This document shows, one piece after another, positions 24,585-33,722 of a stretch of DNA of 49,066 nt. The notes under the pieces were generated by a model that was given only the letters and a program-made list of their open reading frames with translations, was not told where the DNA came from and did no database searches. Numbering within the stretch: the first letter of the stretch is position 1; the number at the start of each line of letters is the position of its first letter. The DNA comes from Nitrobacter sp. 62-23 (lineage in GTDB: Bacteria > Pseudomonadota > Alphaproteobacteria > Rhizobiales > Xanthobacteraceae), in contig NZ_MKSM01000099.1 in the NCBI RefSeq assembly GCF_001897285.1, positions 1 through 49,066 of the forward strand. Direction: 5' to 3'. Position numbers and translations under genes: made by a program.

Positions 24585-24882
24585 TTTGGCTAGATACGAT
24601 TTTGGGATCGCTTGACAGGCGATGGCGTTGGGCGAAGCGTTCATTCATCCGGCTGCCGACTTGGAAGCGACGAGCAACCGGCGCGCTCAGCACGCGTTCC
24701 GGGCAACTCCGGTTCCGTCGCGGGAGTGGAACTCGCGCGCGTTGACGCACCCTCATTGCCGCGACCTTTGATACGCACGTTAACGCCTGCCGTTCATCGT
24801 GGTGACAGGAGGCAGCTTACTGAACTGCCACCATTTTTTTGTCGCGCCTCGAAACCAACATTTCACAGCCGCGTTGGCGGGT

Positions 24883-25131
24883 ATGTCTCGTTATTTCATT
24901 CTTGCAATAACGACCGGGCTGCTCCTGCTTATCGGATTGTTATGGTGGCTGCTCGCCTTCTTTCATACGGTGCACGCTCCGGCCCGAGGGATCGCGGCGG
25001 TGCGAACATTTTCCGCGCCGATCGCGTTGCTCCGTCCTGACAAAGGAGAATCCCATGTCCACCGAAGCAAGAGCCGGCAACCCAACCCAGATGGCCGCAA
25101 TAAAACCGATTACGCCACGAGACTTATATGA
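24883..25131 (+). CDS. Possible single-pass membrane protein
   Basis: MSRYFILAITTGLLLLIGLL begins one clear membrane helix continuing WWLLAFFHTVHAP. The remaining reading frame overlaps the next gene by 77 nt in another frame and turns compositionally odd (RSKSRQPNPDGRNKTD), so the native end may have been lost. About 300 nt before it (24585-24882) show nothing. Confidence 0.4.
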   Translation: MSRYFILAITTGLLLLIGLLWWLLAFFHTVHAPARGIAAVRTFSAPIALLRPDKGESHVHRSKSRQPNPDGRNKTDYATRLI

Positions 25132-25291
25132 TGCCCTGCGGGCAGCGGCTGCGGATTTGGACGCATACGGCAGCACCTTGGGGAATGATGGAATCGTTGC
25201 GCTCGACGGGCGCTTCGACCTCGTGGCGATGGCAGACTATCTTAATGGAGTCGCCGAAGCCGACTCTGAGAATAATATGCAAACGCCGTAG
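25055..25291 (+). CDS. Conserved hypothetical protein, 78 aa
   Basis: ATG 25055 with an AAGGAGAA ribosome binding site. Soluble, acidic: TPRDLYDALRAAAADLDAYG, then ALDGRFDLVAMADYLNGVAE. Two or three helices. Function unknown. Confidence 0.7.
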   Translation: MSTEARAGNPTQMAAIKPITPRDLYDALRAAAADLDAYGSTLGNDGIVALDGRFDLVAMADYLNGVAEADSENNMQTP

Positions 25292-25480
25292 GCTGTAAGC
25301 GATGCTCCTCTTGCTCAAAGGCTCATTCACCGACGGTGAGATCGTGCCACTCACCCTGAGTGATCGTGTTCGTCCGGGCATTTCATGTGATCGAGCTTAT
25401 TTCGAGCTCGCCCCAAATAGTTCTGTATGAGTTTGTTCGATAGTACACAATGATGTAGTCGCAAGCATCGTGAACGGTCA

Positions 25481-25789
25481 TTGCGACAGTTGTTTGCTCT
25501 ACACTTTACCTATTTGAAGCACTCTGGAATTTTGTCCATCGCGCTTTTAGGCGGCCGGCTCGCGCAGACTTCTGGTGGCGTTAATAGCGCGGTCAAGGCG
25601 GCAAATGCGCTGAAGCTCAAATCCGAAACTCGGTCAGTATTTGCTACAAACTTGTTGCAGACCGCATATAGTTCTGCGCAACTCGCTCGGTCATCGCAAA
25701 TTCAGCGCCGATCCACGGCAAGGAATGCCGTATCCAAGAGCCTGAAGCGCTCCAAGCCAAAAAAGCCGTCAGCCCCTTACGGCCGCTAA
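25481..25789 (+). CDS. Possible basic protein, TTG start, 102 aa
   Basis: TTG 25481 without a ribosome binding site. Ser/Ala/Lys-rich, ending KRSKPKKPSAPYGR. Codons are less GC-rich than the neighbours. Its stop codon lies in a hairpin. Uncertain. Confidence 0.35.
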   Translation: MRQLFALHFTYLKHSGILSIALLGGRLAQTSGGVNSAVKAANALKLKSETRSVFATNLLQTAYSSAQLARSSQIQRRSTARNAVSKSLKRSKPKKPSAPYGR

Positions 25790-25795
25790 CGGCTT
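25763..25795. terminator. Bidirectional terminator-like hairpin
   Basis: AAGCCGT (25763-25769) and ACGGCTT (25789-25795) form a 7-bp stem with A's before and TCT after, between convergent genes. Confidence 0.5.
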
Positions 25796-25817
25796 TCTCG
25801 TCACTTAGCTTCGCGTG

Positions 25818-26003
25818 CTACGGAATGATGTCGCTGCGGCCCGGCGGGGCGTGCTTGATGCTTTCGCCACTCTTCTTTTCTTTTTCGGAGAGGTGCTTAT
25901 CCGCCTCGTCCGTTAGTTCTTGCATACTCTTGCCGAGGGTCTTCTTCGGGTCCTCCTTCGGCTGTCCGGCAGGAGGAAAGTTCGTGCTGCTATCGCTGCC
26001 CAT
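25818..26003 (-). CDS. Small hydrophilic protein, 61 aa
   Basis: ATG 26003 with AAGGAG 6 nt upstream. Highly charged, low complexity (KEDPKKTLGKSMQELTDEAD, then KHLSEKEKKSGESIKH). Probably intrinsically disordered or helical. Function unknown. Confidence 0.6.
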   Translation of the reverse strand: MGSDSSTNFPPAGQPKEDPKKTLGKSMQELTDEADKHLSEKEKKSGESIKHAPPGRSDIIP

Positions 26004-26101
26004 CTGCATCTCCTTTTGCTGAGAAGGAGACAACGGCACGCTCCGCAATGCGTTCCTCAGGAACCTCCGTTCCATTGTTACGGAGACTTCACGTCTGCTG
26101 G

Positions 26102-27751
26102 TTACTCTGCCGCAATCGCGACAGACTGTCGCGCTGCCGTGCGACCCTCGGCCTTGCGGATGGACCAGACACTATCGGCGGGGCCGTTCTTGACGCGCCA
26201 CGCGGTAGCGGTCGCTACCCAGGCGAAGCAGAGCGCGCCGATGAAGGCGACGATATCGACGCCGACGGTCGCGGCGCTGCCATGCGCCCACATTCCAAGC
26301 ATAGGGAAAGCCCAAGCCAGCAGTGTGGTCAGCGGAATGGCAACGGTGAAGGCGGCGCAGAGCCACGTCAAATGCACCGCCGAGCGCGCCGCGCCCCATG
26401 CGAAGGCCCATGTTATTGAGCCGAGAAACACCGCATAGTAGATATATGCGTGCCACGCGTCGAGATCGGCGACGCGACCATGCAGCCATTTGGCCGCAAC
26501 GATCGTAAGCGAAAGGCCGGCCACACAGCCGAGGCAAATGCCTACGGTCGCGCTGCCCAAAAGGCGCGTCGAACGCGATTGCTCGACCTCCCCTTCCTTG
26601 CGCGCTTTCTTCCGGCGTGTCTCGATCCATAGCAGGTTGCCGCTATAGAACAGCCATGCGCCGGAAAATCCGAGGAAGAAATAGGCCCATATAATCGTTA
26701 TCCCGCCATATTCCCCGGTGTGCAGCGCGAGGATCACTGTTCCGACTCGTCGATCCAGATCTTGGCGCGATGCGCGGTTATCTTTGATGAGCGTGCCGGT
26801 GACGGCGCTGAGAATGACGCCTCCAAAGCGTGTATCCCCGACGTAGCCGCGCTCGGCTCCAGCGAATTTAGCGGCAGCGGCTTTGTCTCCAAAATTTCTG
26901 AAGACCATGACTTTAGGCTCGAAATCGGGCACCTGAGCGTTCAGGCGTTGGAGCAACTGCGAAGGCGGCATCATCGCGCCTGCTTCGCCGGTCGGCGGTG
27001 GCGCGCGCCACCGCTCGAGATCGTGTGCCATCGCGATCTTTTGCTTTCCGCCGAAGATTACGCTTTCTTGCGCAGACCAGAGCGGAACGCCAAACCCCCA
27101 TGCTGTCGCGGTGACAGCAATCACAAGGTGAAACGGGAGCGCCGTAATCCCGACGACGTTGTGCGCGTCCAGCCACATGCGCTTGAGGTTCTTGCCGATC
27201 CGCAGCTCCAGGAAATCTTTGGCGAGCGACGGGAGTAGCACGATCACGCCGGCGATCAACGTCACGCCGTAGAGCAGTGAAACCACTCCCATGAAATAGG
27301 AGCCCCATGGGTTCGGAATCCCGATGCGCATGTGGACGTCATTAATGAACTCCGCTAGGTCGGACGGCTCCTCCTGCTTTGCCATTAGCGAGCCATCAGG
27401 CTTGAGCGTTGCCCACCAGTGTACATGCCCGTGCGGCTGACCCGCCTCATGCGGCTCGTCTTCTACCCATGTCACCCGCGCAGGCTCGTTCTCGTGCCCC
27501 CGCAGATGCAGCGTGATGCCTTCCTCCCGAGCTTCAGGATAGGCGGCGGCTACCAGTTCGAGGAGACGGGGCGCGTCCTCAAGCGATACCGCCTCCACCC
27601 CCACGGCGGGCGGCGATGCCCAGCGTGCGATTGGCTCCTGAAACATCGTGAGCGCGCCCGCATAAAAGGCGATAAACAGAGCGAGTCCGCAACTGACGCC
27701 GATCCAAGTGTGAACGGTCTTGTAGAGCTTGACGATCTCAGCGCGGATCAT
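26102..27751 (-). CDS. PepSY-associated transmembrane protein (siderophore uptake accessory)
   Basis: 549 aa from ATG 27751 (MIRAEIVKLYKTVHTWIG), with GAGGG upstream. First helix about residues 14-35, PepSY-like periplasmic part (ITLHLRGHENEPARVTWVED), a helix pair near 190-215 with HNVVGITALPFHLVIA, a second periplasmic part, and four to five helices in the last 200 residues. Proteins of this kind sit next to TonB siderophore receptors and are thought to take part in reductive iron release or transport. Last gene of the run receptor - DUF3325 - membrane protein - PepSY, with 7-nt spacing from the gene before. Confidence 0.85.
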   Translation of the reverse strand: MIRAEIVKLYKTVHTWIGVSCGLALFIAFYAGALTMFQEPIARWASPPAVGVEAVSLEDAPRLLELVAAAYPEAREEGITLHLRGHENEPARVTWVEDEPHEAGQPHGHVHWWATLKPDGSLMAKQEEPSDLAEFINDVHMRIGIPNPWGSYFMGVVSLLYGVTLIAGVIVLLPSLAKDFLELRIGKNLKRMWLDAHNVVGITALPFHLVIAVTATAWGFGVPLWSAQESVIFGGKQKIAMAHDLERWRAPPPTGEAGAMMPPSQLLQRLNAQVPDFEPKVMVFRNFGDKAAAAKFAGAERGYVGDTRFGGVILSAVTGTLIKDNRASRQDLDRRVGTVILALHTGEYGGITIIWAYFFLGFSGAWLFYSGNLLWIETRRKKARKEGEVEQSRSTRLLGSATVGICLGCVAGLSLTIVAAKWLHGRVADLDAWHAYIYYAVFLGSITWAFAWGAARSAVHLTWLCAAFTVAIPLTTLLAWAFPMLGMWAHGSAATVGVDIVAFIGALCFAWVATATAWRVKNGPADSVWSIRKAEGRTAARQSVAIAAE

Positions 27752-27758
27752 GTCGCCC

Positions 27759-28052
27759 TCACGCGAAGAAATAGAAGCGACAGGCAAACAGCGCCGCAAA
27801 TGCGATCAGGTTCGCCGCGCCCAACCACGCCCAGGCCGCGCGCCCGCTGCGAAACAGAAAGCAGAAACCGAATACCATGATCCAGACGAACGCCTCCAAA
27901 TGGCGCATCAGCGAGTAGCGTCCGCCCGGTGCGTTGATGCCGCCCGGACCCAGATAAGCGTAGAGACCGACCAGCGAGAGCGCCAAGCCCAAACCCAGGA
28001 TTGCGCCGGCGCTGGCCTTGCTCCACCAGTCGGGGCGAATGCCGCCGGCCAT
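27759..28052 (-). CDS. Membrane protein in the siderophore operon
   Basis: 97 aa, three helices (about residues 14-34, 52-67 and 75-95). Contains AFVWIMVFGFCFLFRSGRAAW. It starts one nucleotide after the stop of the DUF3325-like gene and ends 7 nt before the PepSY gene. It occupies the place of DUF3649-type proteins in similar operons, but the match is not convincing. Confidence 0.7.
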   Translation of the reverse strand: MAGGIRPDWWSKASAGAILGLGLALSLVGLYAYLGPGGINAPGGRYSLMRHLEAFVWIMVFGFCFLFRSGRAAWAWLGAANLIAFAALFACRFYFFA

Positions 28053-28053
28053 T

Positions 28054-28320
28054 TCAGTTGCCCCGGCCGAAGCTGCGAAGGGCAGCCGAATAAGGAAAGA
28101 CGAAGAGACAAACCATCGCTACGTGCAGCGTTACGAAGAAGCCAGCCAAGGGCCGCAATGCCGCAATCCATGAGACAAGACCGGCCCCCAGCAGCAGACT
28201 CGCCGCCGCCAGAAACGGCCATCGCGATGGAAACCACGACAACCATTTCTGGTTGGGGCTGGCAAGGTAGCAGCACGCACAGCCGCAGATGGTCAGCGTC
28301 AACGCCAGAATCACGACCAT
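28054..28320 (-). CDS. DUF3325-like membrane protein
   Basis: 88 aa, three helices. Opening MVVILALTLTICGCACCYLA, middle FLAAASLLLGAGLVSWIAAL and end LHVAMVCLFVFPYSAAL match the DUF3325 layout usually found beside PepSY and TonB receptor genes. It starts 3 nt after the receptor stop. Confidence 0.7.
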   Translation of the reverse strand: MVVILALTLTICGCACCYLASPNQKWLSWFPSRWPFLAAASLLLGAGLVSWIAALRPLAGFFVTLHVAMVCLFVFPYSAALRSFGRGN

Positions 28321-28323
28321 GAT

Positions 28324-30870
28324 TCAGAAATTGAACGTGGTCGAAAGGCGATAAGTGCGCGGATCGCTCTTATAAACACTTCCAATAACATGCATCACCT
28401 TCCAGTAGCTGTTGTCAAAGACGTTATCGACGTTGAAACGGATGGTAATTGGCTTGGCATTCCAAGGCGATGCGAAGGTATAGCGGGCACCCAAATCAAA
28501 CTGCGTCCATGATGGAACGGTCAGGTTCGGTACGCTGTTAGCGACCACGACATCGCTGGTATAGGTCAGGCGCCCGGACAAGGTGAGACCATCGATAAAC
28601 GGCGTGTCCCATTCGCCACCGATCACCGCACGAAAGTCCGGAGCACCGGCGGCCTTTTTGCCGTCGAAAGTGCCATTTGCGGTTTTCGTTCGGCGAGCGT
28701 CGAGGAAGGTAACGCCGCCAAGCAATCTGACGCCCTCGAATAACTCGCCATAGGCATTCAGCTCGATACCACGGTTTCTCTGTTCGCCGTCCAGCGCCAG
28801 CGTCGGCAACCCGCCATTGGGATTGGCAACGGAGAGCGTGCTCGGTTGGCTGATCTGGAACGCCGCCAAAGTCGTTGTCACGCGACCCCAATCGACCTTC
28901 ACGCCCGTCTCATACTGCTTGCTCTGGTACGGCGGAAATACCGCCCCGCTATTGGCATAACGACTGCCGGCGGTCGTGCCCGGTTGAAGGTTTTCGATAT
29001 AGTTTGCGTAGAGGGAAACGTTTTCCCAGGGCTTTACGACGACCGCATAGGATGGCGACCACGCCGATGCTTTGTAGTCTCCAGCAGAGCCGACGATGCT
29101 AATTCCTCCAAAATATTTCGTCTGTATTTCTTGATAGCGGACCCCGGCGATAAACTGAATTCGCTCATCGAGGATGGACAGCGTGTCGGCGATGCCGATG
29201 CTCGAGAGGTTGATCTCATTCGCTTTACGAGGATTTCCTGGATCTGCCGGGATCGGGGCGAGCGAGAAATCGGGATTGTAGATGGTTCCGACTGGGACAA
29301 TCGGGCCGACACCATTGGTCGACCTGGCCTGATTAGTAAAGCTTGCGGCGTATTGAACCTGCGACAGATCGAGGCTAAGCGCATGAGCGATGGGACCTGT
29401 ATCCGCAGTGGCCCTGACGCCGCCCTGCACGGACAAGACATCGTAGCGCTCGCGATACGATTGCGATCGAATGCCGATCGCACCTGAAGAGTTGAGCAAC
29501 GTAACATTTCCCACATTGCCGAAGGCGTCGTATCGTTGTTGACCGACCGCCCCGTAGGCCGTCACATTGTCGAGAATGTCGACTTCGCCCTTCACCATAC
29601 CCAGCGTGATCTCGTGTTCGGATCGCCCCCATGGTGGCGAGAGGGGTAGGCTGGTGCTCGGCGCCGAGGGAACCTGTCTGAGATTTGCCAGGCCGCCGGC
29701 TACGTTGCCGAGGTCCATGTTCCTTGCGGGCGCGGTCAGGCTTTGGAACTGATGTGCGAAGTCTGCCGACAGCCGGACCCGTTCGCCACGGTAATCGAGA
29801 TTCAATGCCGCGTTCCGGAACTTCGACTGTTGGGTATCCACCGCCGTATTTCCCCCGTCGAGAGAGCCGTTGAAACGGATGCCGAACTCCTTGTTATCGC
29901 CAAAGCGTCGACCTAGATCGACATGAGCGCCGAACCGCGAGTCCGACATATAGCGGGTGGTCAATTGCGCCAGCGGTTCGTCGCCGGCCTTCTTGGTGAC
30001 TAGATTGACAGAACCTCCTAGGGCCCCTTGCCCGGCGAAAGCTGCGCCCTTCAACAGAGCAGCAGGGCCTCTCAGCACCTCGACGCGTTCGATCCAATCG
30101 GTGCTCGGGAATTGCATCGGCGACATCGCCGGCAACCCGTTCAAACTATGCCCTGCCGCGTAAGTCTGGGTCATGAAGCCTCGAAAGCTCCAGAATTCAT
30201 TTGTGCTGCCTGCGGGACCCGAACTGGTGATTACCGAAGATTCATTGGCTAAGACGTCCGACAGCGTGCGCGCCTGCTGGTCCTCGATCAGCTTCTTGGT
30301 GTAGCTTGCCTGGCTGAACGGCGTGTTCATCACGTCGCGATTGCCGAGCATTCCGACCTGACCGCCCCTCGCAATCTGTCCCCCTGCATAAGCCGGCATC
30401 AGCGTCATCGTGGAGTTAGGATTACTCGCACCCTGTACATCGATAGTGTCGAGCGGGATCGCGCCCGCTGGCAGCGCGCCAGCGGTAACCGCAGCACCCG
30501 GAGGTTCGATCGCAACGGTGCTCGCGTTGGTGAAGCGATAGGTGAGCCCGGTTCCGGACAGGAGACGGTTGAGCGCTACCGCAGGCGTCAGTACGCCGCT
30601 GACGCCGGGCGAACTCTTGCCGGATGCCAGGGTTTGATCGATGAAGATTTGTACGCGGGTCTGCCGCGAAAATGCGATGAGCGCGCTGGCCAGTCCCTGC
30701 TGCGGAATATTCAGCTTGAGGCTGCCGGCGCTCGCATCGACGCGGGCGGGTTGCACGTTCTGGGCCTTGGCGATATCGGTGGTCATTGCCGATGCAATCG
30801 CGGTTCCCGCCATCAGCAGCGTCCGACACCGGGTAAAACACGCGTTCCGGCTTCCGTTCTCACATCTCAT
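28324..30870 (-). CDS. TonB-dependent siderophore receptor with STN signalling domain (system 1)
   Basis: 848 aa from ATG 30870; a TTG at 30876 is in frame but poorer. Signal peptide to about residue 38, STN domain about 45-120 (LNIPQQGLASALIAFSRQTR), a linker with LDTIDVQG, plug about 165-290 (FSQASYTKKLIEDQQARTLS; VEVLRGPAALLKG), then a 22-strand barrel ending in YRLSTTFNF with the terminal Phe of outer-membrane proteins. STN receptors signal through FecR to a FecI sigma factor, and both genes lie directly upstream. Substrate likely an Fe(III)-siderophore, type unknown. Confidence 0.94.
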   Translation of the reverse strand: MRCENGSRNACFTRCRTLLMAGTAIASAMTTDIAKAQNVQPARVDASAGSLKLNIPQQGLASALIAFSRQTRVQIFIDQTLASGKSSPGVSGVLTPAVALNRLLSGTGLTYRFTNASTVAIEPPGAAVTAGALPAGAIPLDTIDVQGASNPNSTMTLMPAYAGGQIARGGQVGMLGNRDVMNTPFSQASYTKKLIEDQQARTLSDVLANESSVITSSGPAGSTNEFWSFRGFMTQTYAAGHSLNGLPAMSPMQFPSTDWIERVEVLRGPAALLKGAAFAGQGALGGSVNLVTKKAGDEPLAQLTTRYMSDSRFGAHVDLGRRFGDNKEFGIRFNGSLDGGNTAVDTQQSKFRNAALNLDYRGERVRLSADFAHQFQSLTAPARNMDLGNVAGGLANLRQVPSAPSTSLPLSPPWGRSEHEITLGMVKGEVDILDNVTAYGAVGQQRYDAFGNVGNVTLLNSSGAIGIRSQSYRERYDVLSVQGGVRATADTGPIAHALSLDLSQVQYAASFTNQARSTNGVGPIVPVGTIYNPDFSLAPIPADPGNPRKANEINLSSIGIADTLSILDERIQFIAGVRYQEIQTKYFGGISIVGSAGDYKASAWSPSYAVVVKPWENVSLYANYIENLQPGTTAGSRYANSGAVFPPYQSKQYETGVKVDWGRVTTTLAAFQISQPSTLSVANPNGGLPTLALDGEQRNRGIELNAYGELFEGVRLLGGVTFLDARRTKTANGTFDGKKAAGAPDFRAVIGGEWDTPFIDGLTLSGRLTYTSDVVVANSVPNLTVPSWTQFDLGARYTFASPWNAKPITIRFNVDNVFDNSYWKVMHVIGSVYKSDPRTYRLSTTFNF

Positions 30871-30883
30871 GCCCAATCGCCCC

Positions 30884-30947
30884 CGTCTTCAACATTTGTT
30901 GACAGAAGGTCAGCGAGCCCGGCGCGGCCTTCTCTGTGTTGAAGACG
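30884..30947 (-). promoter_or_regulatory. Long hairpin in the 5' leader of receptor 1
   Basis: CGTCTTCAACA (30884-30894) pairs perfectly with TGTTGAAGACG (30937-30947), and inside it CAGAAGG faces CCTTCTCTG. It begins 13 nt before the receptor ATG, close enough to influence translation start or to mark the sigma-dependent promoter region. Confidence 0.6.
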
Positions 30948-30966
30948 ACGGAATTGGGAAAGGTAA

Positions 30967-31938
30967 TTAGTCGCCCGCTGAAATTTTTTCAGCGTCGTTG
31001 TTTGGAACGATGACGGTCAGCAAGCCGGCGGCGCGATAGACACGCAGCGACAGGGATTCAGCGATAGTATCGAGCGCGGCATCCGCGTTGTGAGCGTCGA
31101 ACACCGCAGTGACCCGCCGCTGGCCCAGCGCACCGCCAATCAAGGCAATGCGGCCGGAGCGGTAACGTTGAAGCTCAGCGAGCACCGCGTCGAGGGGGAC
31201 ATTGCGGAAGACGAGCTGGCCCTGTCGCCACGCCTGGATGGAATCCAGATCGGCCGCGCTGACGGCGGAAATCCCATCTGCATCGTAGCGAACAGCCTGA
31301 CCTTGCGTGACGACGATCGGCGCGCTTGAGGTGGTGCTGGCACGGGCGGAGACGCGGACTGCATTCCGTGTGACCGCCACCATGACGCCATCGGCGATCT
31401 TGACGTCAAACGCAGTGCCCAAGACTTTGACTTCTCCGTTCTCGGCCGCAACGACGAACGGTCGGGCCTCGTCCTTTGTTACAGTAAAGAATGCCTCGCC
31501 CGACAAAAGTTTGACCCTGCGCTCACCAGCGCTGAAGGCGACATCAAGCGCGCTCGCCGCGCCGAGTTCGACCTGGGACCCGTCTTGCAGCGCGATCACC
31601 CGGCGTTCGCCGATCGCCGTTCGATAGTCGGCGAGCAGACCGACCGGGGTCATCTGCCAGGCGATCCCAAGCACAGCCAGCAACACGGACGCCGCGGCAA
31701 TTCCTTTCAATCGGCCCGCGCGCCTCGGTTTACGCCGCAACCGGGCCGCGTCCGGCGCCAGCGCATCGAGACCACCCCACATCCGTTCCACAGAGCGCCA
31801 CGCTGCTTCATGCGCCCGGTCGGCGGCAAGCCAGCTCGCGAACGCGCTCCGATCTTCGGCCGTCGCGTCGTCATCGCGCAGAAGGACGAACCACTGGACA
31901 GCCTGCTCGTCCACAGACTGCATATCATGCTTGTCCAT
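30967..31938 (-). CDS. FecR-family anti-sigma / signal transducer (system 1)
   Basis: 323 aa. N-terminal DUF4880-type cytoplasmic sigma-binding part (residues 10-60: QAVQWFVLLRDDDATAEDRS), one membrane helix (about 80-98), then the FecR periplasmic domain (GERRVIALQDGSQVELGAAS, GEAFFTVTKDEARPFVV) and a C-terminal DUF4974-like secretin-type fold. Lies between the sigma gene (138 nt) and the receptor. Confidence 0.93.
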   Translation of the reverse strand: MDKHDMQSVDEQAVQWFVLLRDDDATAEDRSAFASWLAADRAHEAAWRSVERMWGGLDALAPDAARLRRKPRRAGRLKGIAAASVLLAVLGIAWQMTPVGLLADYRTAIGERRVIALQDGSQVELGAASALDVAFSAGERRVKLLSGEAFFTVTKDEARPFVVAAENGEVKVLGTAFDVKIADGVMVAVTRNAVRVSARASTTSSAPIVVTQGQAVRYDADGISAVSAADLDSIQAWRQGQLVFRNVPLDAVLAELQRYRSGRIALIGGALGQRRVTAVFDAHNADAALDTIAESLSLRVYRAAGLLTVIVPNNDAEKISAGD

Positions 31939-32076
31939 GCGGCCTCAGGAGGTGCAACGATTTCGCGGTCAATGATCGACCATGATACAAGGAGCCTTCC
32001 CTGGCGATTCGATCTCGCGTGAGATTCGAATACCGCCCAGCTTACAAGATTAAGACGTTATTGTGCGGAAAACCAA

Positions 32077-32592
32077 TTAGCCACCCGGCAAAGAAACTTT
32101 ACTGAAGCGGGCTTTCAGGCAGGAAACGGCCTTCACCATATGAACCGTGACCGTGTTCTTGGCGACGCCCAAACGGTCGGCAATCTCAGCGTAGCTCAGG
32201 CCTTCAAACTTATGGAGGATGAGCACCTCGCGGCAACGTGGCGGCAGGTCGGCGAGCGCCGCGTGCAACGCCTGAAACTCCTGCCGCGAGATCAGCACGG
32301 CGTCTGGCAGCGGCGCTGGATCGACGATATTTTCGTCCAGTTCAACAGCGTTGCTGATTGTGTTCCGGCGCCGCTGACGCGCGTGATCGACAGACAGATT
32401 CCGGGTGGTTCGGAAGAGATAGCTCCGCAGGTCACGCACGTCATCGCGGGGGGCACCGAGCAGACGCAGAAACGCCTCCTGGACGAGATCGGCAGCGGCT
32501 GTCCTGGACATGCCTTGCCGCATCAGGAGGCGTTGAAGCTTCCCTTGTTCATCCGCATAAAGCGCCGCCAAATTGGTCGTCAGGTCGCTCAT
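32077..32592 (-). CDS. FecI-type ECF sigma factor (system 1)
   Basis: 171 aa. Region 2 about residues 10-80 (AADLVQEAFLRLL, SYLFRTTRNLSVDHARQR) and region 4 about 105-165 (LADLPPRCREVLILHKFEG, LSYAEIADRLGVAKNTVTVH). The sequence is typical of iron-starvation sigma factors that act with FecR and an STN receptor. First gene of the system. Confidence 0.94.
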   Translation of the reverse strand: MSDLTTNLAALYADEQGKLQRLLMRQGMSRTAAADLVQEAFLRLLGAPRDDVRDLRSYLFRTTRNLSVDHARQRRRNTISNAVELDENIVDPAPLPDAVLISRQEFQALHAALADLPPRCREVLILHKFEGLSYAEIADRLGVAKNTVTVHMVKAVSCLKARFSKVSLPGG

Positions 32593-32690
32593 AAACGCAA
32601 CACCGGGGGCTAACGGTCCGACAGCCCGCGTCGTTGGGGACCGCTCGCCACACGAATAGCGGGCGAACGCTTTTCCCGCAAACTCGATGA

Positions 32691-32707
32691 TTTAGATTGG
32701 ATCTAGA
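32691..32707 (-). promoter_or_regulatory. Iron-box-like palindrome before sigma gene 1
   Basis: TTTAGAT-TGG-ATCTAGA, 7-bp arms with one mismatch, centred 107 nt upstream of the sigma ATG. The same motif is found before sigma gene 2. Similar to TTAGA-N5-TCTAA-type Irr/Fur-family boxes. The rest of the 329-nt gap (32593-32921) shows only an AT-rich promoter zone before the redoxin gene. Confidence 0.6.
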
Positions 32708-32921
32708 GTGATGGTCGGTTACTGAAAGCCGGTGCCGATGAAGTGCCTCTTCATCGAGCGACCGATGGCTCGCCAGCTGCTTCGCGAGGTGCTGGCGCCT
32801 TGCAAGTGGTCGCGACGACTGCGAGATTTGCTCCTCGAGGGCTCACCGTTTGCAGTCGAAAAAAGCCGAACTTTGAAATCCGCTAACATATATTTTTATT
32901 TCCGTCACAAGGAGACGCGAC

Positions 32922-33476
32922 ATGGCGATGACAGCCGACCAGGTTACCTTCGACACCCCGGCGCCAGAGTTTCGGCTTCCGGCAACCGACGGCAAGACTT
33001 ACGAACTGGACGACCTTGCCGGCGGAAAGGGCACCGTCGTCGTCTTCATCTGCAACCATTGCCCCTATGTCAAAGCGATAATCGACCGCATGGTTGCGGA
33101 CGCGCGGGTGCTGATGTCGGAGGGCATTGGTTTTGTGGCGATTTGCTCAAACGATGCGGCGAGCCATCCCGAAGATTCATTTGAGAATATGAAGCATTTC
33201 GCCAAGGCTCATAGTTTTCCATTTCCTTATCTGCACGATGAGACCCAAGCAGTTGCGCGAGCGTATGGGGCGGTGTGTACGCCGGACTTCTTCGGTTATA
33301 GCGCTGATCGCAAGCTTAAGTACCGCGGCCGGCTCGACGAAGGCCGCAAAACTCCGCCCCGCGCGGGAGCGCCCCGAGAGCTCGTCGAAGCCATGCGCGC
33401 GATTGCGAAGACCGGTGAGGCGCCGGCTGATCAAAACCCATCCCTTGGCTGCTCGATCAAATGGAAAGATGCCTAA
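32922..33476 (+). CDS. Thioredoxin-fold redoxin (peroxiredoxin-like)
   Basis: 184 aa; ATG 32922 with an AAGGAG ribosome binding site. AhpC/TSA-Redoxin fold: FRLPATDGKTYELDDLAGGK, the CNHCPYVKA motif (C-x2-C) near residue 45, AICSNDAASHPEDS, and YGAVCTPDFFGYSADRKL near residue 110 with its own Cys. The short CxxC type is usual for thioredoxin-family proteins near metal uptake loci. Probably a periplasm-free cytoplasmic reductase or peroxidase; substrate unknown. Confidence 0.88.
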   Translation: MAMTADQVTFDTPAPEFRLPATDGKTYELDDLAGGKGTVVVFICNHCPYVKAIIDRMVADARVLMSEGIGFVAICSNDAASHPEDSFENMKHFAKAHSFPFPYLHDETQAVARAYGAVCTPDFFGYSADRKLKYRGRLDEGRKTPPRAGAPRELVEAMRAIAKTGEAPADQNPSLGCSIKWKDA

Positions 33477-33722
33477 AACCTATCCTTCACCATAAGCTGC
33501 ACCAACTACGTGGTCAAAGTCATGGCTCCTCGCTGCGGCTCTGGGAGCGCATGACGCGTTATTTTCCTTATCGCTATAGTTGGGAGGGTTGGCATACTCT
33601 CGAATGTCCGCGTGTCCTTGGTTACAGAACTAAACTGCAGAATTGAGTACTGGGCGTCGGCCATCTTCGGTTGACAATACCTGCGCATTGGTTGCCGAGG
33701 ACCGGTTCGGCGGAGCCGGCGA

